DNA of 64,000 nt from JBICHN01 sp043101845. Lineage in GTDB: Bacteria; Planctomycetota; Phycisphaerae; Phycisphaerales; UBA5793. The stretch is taken from the NCBI GenBank assembly GCA_043101845.1, contig JBICHN010000007.1:135163-199162 (forward strand). Direction: 5' to 3'. A program made the position numbers and the translations under genes. This document shows, piece after piece, positions 61,075 through 64,000 of this stretch (the stretch's first letter is position 1; the number at the start of each line of letters is the position of its first letter). The notes under the pieces were generated by a model. That model saw only the letters and a list, made by a program, of their open reading frames with translations, had not been told where the DNA came from and did not search any database.

Positions 61075-63546
61075 TCAGTCCACTCGTTGAATCGCGCCGA
61101 CATGCCCGGGGCTGATCAACCCCACTCCGTCATACAACGGCACACGCAGACTGCGAATTCGCCCGAAGAGCGGTGAGGCGTTATCGGGTCGATAGTCATC
61201 CGAAGCTGCATTGACGAAATGCGGATTTCCGCTCGTTGCAGTCTGCGAGGAGGGATAATCTCCCGTGATGAAGTGACAACTCTCGTAGTCAGCGAGCACG
61301 ATTGAGTAATCGGTGAGAAGGGACTCGAAGCAACTCGCAAAGAAAGAGATGTTGCGCTGAATGGGAGTGTCCCAACCGTCATCGGTTCGCCACCAGAAGG
61401 GTTTGTTCAAGATCGACACATGCCAGAATAGGACATGGTCAGAAACTGGTGAGCGCCATTGACTCAGCATGACCGGATCGGAACACTCAATGAGCACATT
61501 AATGAAGGCTGTATCTTCGATCCCCGCAATTCCCCTCGCGAAGATGCCCTGACTCTTGGCGTTCATCGCGGTCAGACCATAGACGATGTGATTGCGGAAT
61601 GTGGTGTCGGGACCATAGAACTGATATACATCCGGATGGTAGTCGCTTCCGCTCTTATCGATGCCATCGACCGCGCAGTTGATGACGAGACGAGAAGATC
61701 CGAACGCATCCGACCCGATGTTCGCGATGGATACCTCGCGCTGGAACGCGATGTTCTTCAATCCGTCTCGGGCGTCGCGGATGTGTACTCGCGTTGCGAA
61801 TACACCGCCGTCCCAACCGTTCGTCCAAGATGAGTCTGCTATGCGGCCCGGTCCGATGAGTTCGACATCGTCCATCCAAAGCATTGCTTCAGGCGAGCGT
61901 GCTGCGAGGAGAGCGGTCGTCCCGACACTTGGACTTACTGAAACTCGTTTGACGGCGACCAATCGGGTCCGCAGACCGTCGGAGGTGCTGCTGCCGGTTA
62001 CTCGAACTTGGTGACGGGGAACATCCGGTGCAGCGCTGATTGTAAGCCAACGCGATTCGGTTGTTGCGCGGAGTCCAAAGCTATACGGTCCCAACTCATA
62101 GTCGCCGGGAAGCAAATAGATCGTGCCACCGTCAGCGATATCTTCGTGCGATTCCGCAATCGAATTTGCGGCTTTCATAATCGTTGCGAACGGCGCTTGT
62201 CGGCTACCGTCGCCGGTATCATCGTCTCCGTTGACCGCTACATAACGCACTTCGGCGGGCAACGAAGTGCCAGCATTCGAGCTCAGAACAAGCGAGTGCT
62301 CACCCAGATCGACGGACGCGCCGTTGATCTCCCCACCCAGCACGCGCGGCTCGCCGATCACCGGCCAGGCGATGGCTCGGACTTCGAGGGGGCCGTCTTC
62401 GAAGAGGTCCGGGTCGAGGACGGCCGTGTATTCCCAGACATTTGTCCGGGGGTTGAGCTGCATGTCGGTGACGGCGGTCCAGGGGCCGCCTTCGACGCTG
62501 AATTCGACGCGGTCGATGCCGTTCATGTGGAACGCGACGACGCCGATGTGGAAGTCGTCGTCGAAGGTCTGGTAGGGGACGACATCCCAGCGGGCGATCG
62601 CCTTCGCGTCGTAGCCGGGGTCGTCGGGTGAGCCGACGGGTCCGGGCTGTCCGGTCGGACCGCCGAAGCCGGTTCCGGGCTGGAGGACGATGAAGTCGTC
62701 GCCGCCGCCGCCGTTGCCATTGCCGTTCCCGCCGTTCCGCGATTCACCGTACTCGGCGAGGAGGTCATCGAGCTTTGTGATGAGGCGGGCGCGCTTGTCC
62801 GCGTGCTTCTCCGACTTGTTCGCCTGCTTGTTCGACTTCTTGTCGAGGACGCGGGCGGATTTCGCGGCCGCCTTCGCTTCCTTTTCGAGGGCCTTCACCT
62901 CGTCGGGATCGATCGAGGTCGGGTCGGCCGCGTGGGCGTCGGCGGCGGCCCGGGCCGCGGCGGCCGCGTCGGCGGCTTCCTGCTCGGCGACCTGGGCGTC
63001 GGAGTAGTAGGTCTGGCTCCACGAGAGCGCCTCGGCCGCGAGCTGCGCCTTGTCGACGATCTGGCTCGAGAGGTTCGCGATCTTCTGCGAGAGCGCGAGC
63101 TGATCGTCGCCGAGCTGGACGGTCTCCATCGAATCGACGGCGGTGTCGGCGCGGTTCACGCTGAGCGCGATCGAACCGACCGCGGTCGACGCGTCGCTCG
63201 CCGAGGCGCCGGCGTCGTCGGTCCGGTTCAGGATGAGGGCGCGCTCGTTCGCTTCGGACTTCGCGGTGTAGATGCGGCCGGTGAAGTTGTCCGGGTCGTC
63301 GACCTTCTTCGCGACATGGCGGCCGTTCGCCTTGGTGTCCACGGTCCAGACGCGCGGGTCGCCGGCGCCGGACGCGACCTCGGGCGTCGCCCCGGTGAGG
63401 GCGAGCGCGACGACGACGAGCGAAAGCGACGCGACGCCGATGGTCCTGACCCTCGCCGCGGCGGCGGCGGGAGCGTTCACCCCGGCGTGGTCGCCGGTCG
63501 CGCGGTTCGTCGTGCGGCGGGCATGTCGAGCGTGCAGATACAACAT
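61075..63546 (-). CDS. secreted surface protein: Ala/Lys coiled coil, Gly-rich linker, beta-helix
   Basis: 823 aa. The start at 63546 follows GGGAGG 8 bases upstream. A long basic N-terminus and hydrophobic stretch (IGVASLSLVVVALALTG) make the signal. Residues about 60-250 are an Ala/Lys/Asp-rich helical region. A Gly/Asn linker and a short collagen-like GxxGxPG run lie near 270-300, and an Ig-like segment follows (about 300-400). Then a parallel beta-helix of the pectate-lyase type starts with VRYVAVNGDDDTGDGSRQAP. No catalytic residues can be assigned. The coding DNA changes composition near 62,330, the junction before the beta-helix. Could be a polysaccharide-binding or modifying protein (inference). 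Confidence 0.78.
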   Translation of the reverse strand: MLYLHARHARRTTNRATGDHAGVNAPAAAAARVRTIGVASLSLVVVALALTGATPEVASGAGDPRVWTVDTKANGRHVAKKVDDPDNFTGRIYTAKSEANERALILNRTDDAGASASDASTAVGSIALSVNRADTAVDSMETVQLGDDQLALSQKIANLSSQIVDKAQLAAEALSWSQTYYSDAQVAEQEAADAAAAARAAADAHAADPTSIDPDEVKALEKEAKAAAKSARVLDKKSNKQANKSEKHADKRARLITKLDDLLAEYGESRNGGNGNGNGGGGDDFIVLQPGTGFGGPTGQPGPVGSPDDPGYDAKAIARWDVVPYQTFDDDFHIGVVAFHMNGIDRVEFSVEGGPWTAVTDMQLNPRTNVWEYTAVLDPDLFEDGPLEVRAIAWPVIGEPRVLGGEINGASVDLGEHSLVLSSNAGTSLPAEVRYVAVNGDDDTGDGSRQAPFATIMKAANSIAESHEDIADGGTIYLLPGDYELGPYSFGLRATTESRWLTISAAPDVPRHQVRVTGSSTSDGLRTRLVAVKRVSVSPSVGTTALLAARSPEAMLWMDDVELIGPGRIADSSWTNGWDGGVFATRVHIRDARDGLKNIAFQREVSIANIGSDAFGSSRLVINCAVDGIDKSGSDYHPDVYQFYGPDTTFRNHIVYGLTAMNAKSQGIFARGIAGIEDTAFINVLIECSDPVMLSQWRSPVSDHVLFWHVSILNKPFWWRTDDGWDTPIQRNISFFASCFESLLTDYSIVLADYESCHFITGDYPSSQTATSGNPHFVNAASDDYRPDNASPLFGRIRSLRVPLYDGVGLISPGHVGAIQRVD

Positions 63547-64000
63547 CAAATCGGCCTCCCGGGATGAGCTGGCTGTTCCCCGACGCGGGCTCATCACCGG
63601 GTCAATCGTGCGTATTAAGGAAGGCGGATGCGAATGTGAAGTGAGGAAAACCGGGCAAGCGTGATTGCCTGATCGTTACAGGCGGCCTCGTTTCGCGAAC
63701 GGCGATCGTCCGAGAAGTCGGACGGGGTGAACTGGAAGATGGCCGGGGATTGCGGCCGGGGCGAAGCGAACGGCGGGCGGTCAGGCGACGGCGGTCGGCG
63801 CGGACTTCGTCCCCGTCGCGCGCACCCGGGTTTCGAGCGGACTGCGCGCGCAAGGCGATCGGCCGGGGCCGTTTTCATGTGCGGAATCCGTTCCGCGTGG
63901 ATGTGGGAAGGGGTCCCTCTCCGTCCTTGACGCCCCTTCTCTCCCTCGCTCCGGCGCCGGCGTTGTCGCGCGCAAGCGCCACAAGGGCGGGGGGGGCAGG
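63547..64000. other. gene-free interval at window end, upstream of the surface-protein gene
   Basis: 454 bases holding the likely promoter of the long minus-strand locus. I found no coding sequence with a credible start, no RNA gene and no clear promoter boxes. A gene could begin beyond the window edge. Confidence 0.5.

Noticed and set aside
63601..63984. Short frames near the window end
   Set aside because: Arg/Pro-rich, no SD, no motif; both strands equally open, as expected from GC content.

Overview
The window is about 64 kb of high-GC bacterial DNA. The gene content points to a Planctomycetota bacterium, most likely in or near the Phycisphaerae (inference). The supporting families are a giant PVC-type dehydrogenase/ThuA fusion, an adjacent DUF1501 + DUF1800 pair, a tricorn-type protease, DUF1579, exosortase with EpsI, and several secreted proteins ending in PEP-CTERM-like tails (proline motif, hydrophobic helix, arginine cluster). 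No rRNA, phage, transposase or CRISPR was seen. There is one tRNA, tRNA-Val(CAC).

Layout. (1) 0-13 kb: 5'-truncated secreted dehydrogenase fusion, tRNA-Val, an HDOD-GGDEF signalling protein, a PEP-CTERM protein, a secreted tricorn-like protease and a Tat-exported amidase. (2) 13.5-19.8 kb: complete five-gene oligopeptide/dipeptide ABC importer (binding protein, two permeases, two ATPases). Together with the protease and amidase it makes a coherent peptide-scavenging block. (3) 19.9-20.8 kb: gene-free array of nine inverted-repeat (REP-like) elements in both orientations. (4) 20.8-32.1 kb, minus strand: DUF1501/DUF1800 pair, heterodimeric ABC exporter, a tiny ORF followed by two terminators, a divergent Nramp-like transporter and a DUF1579 protein. 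(5) 32.1-33.1 kb: two adjacent octamer tandem repeats and one possible small gene. (6) 33.2-36.5 kb, minus: dTDP-rhamnose operon rfbA-C-D-B with a strong terminator. (7) 36.6-39.2 kb, minus: two PEP-CTERM proteins and a secreted cysteine-containing protein. (8) 39.3-63.5 kb, minus: one long exopolysaccharide/exosortase locus. In transcription order it holds a beta-helix surface protein, flippase, methyltransferase, acyltransferase, glycosyltransferase (GT4), polymerase/ligase, GT2, sulfotransferase, PssD/PssE pair, UDP-sugar dehydrogenase, glycosyltransferase, nucleotidyltransferase-like protein, exosortase, EpsI, chain-length/ATPase protein, sugar-phosphate transferase and a giant TPR protein.

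How the genes fit together. The rhamnose operon and the UDP-sugar dehydrogenase would supply activated sugars. The sugar-phosphate transferase starts the lipid-linked unit, and the glycosyltransferases, acyltransferase, methyltransferase and sulfotransferase build and decorate it. The flippase, polymerase and chain-length protein export and polymerise it. Exosortase/EpsI would process PEP-CTERM proteins, three of which lie in the window. Ten four-base stop/start overlaps (ATGA or GTGA) and one single-base overlap tie most of the locus into a coupled operon. No outer-membrane export channel (Wza type) is visible.

The most unusual whole-window observation is the near-total absence of the tetranucleotide ACGT: one copy found by eye where base composition predicts roughly 150-200. 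It is visible in codon choice (Asp-Val as GAT-GTS, Thr before T-starting codons as ACC rather than the otherwise favoured ACG). Other strong leads are the REP-like array with compensated stem changes, and a lower-GC segment at about 58.2-62.3 kb whose edge falls inside the beta-helix surface-protein gene.
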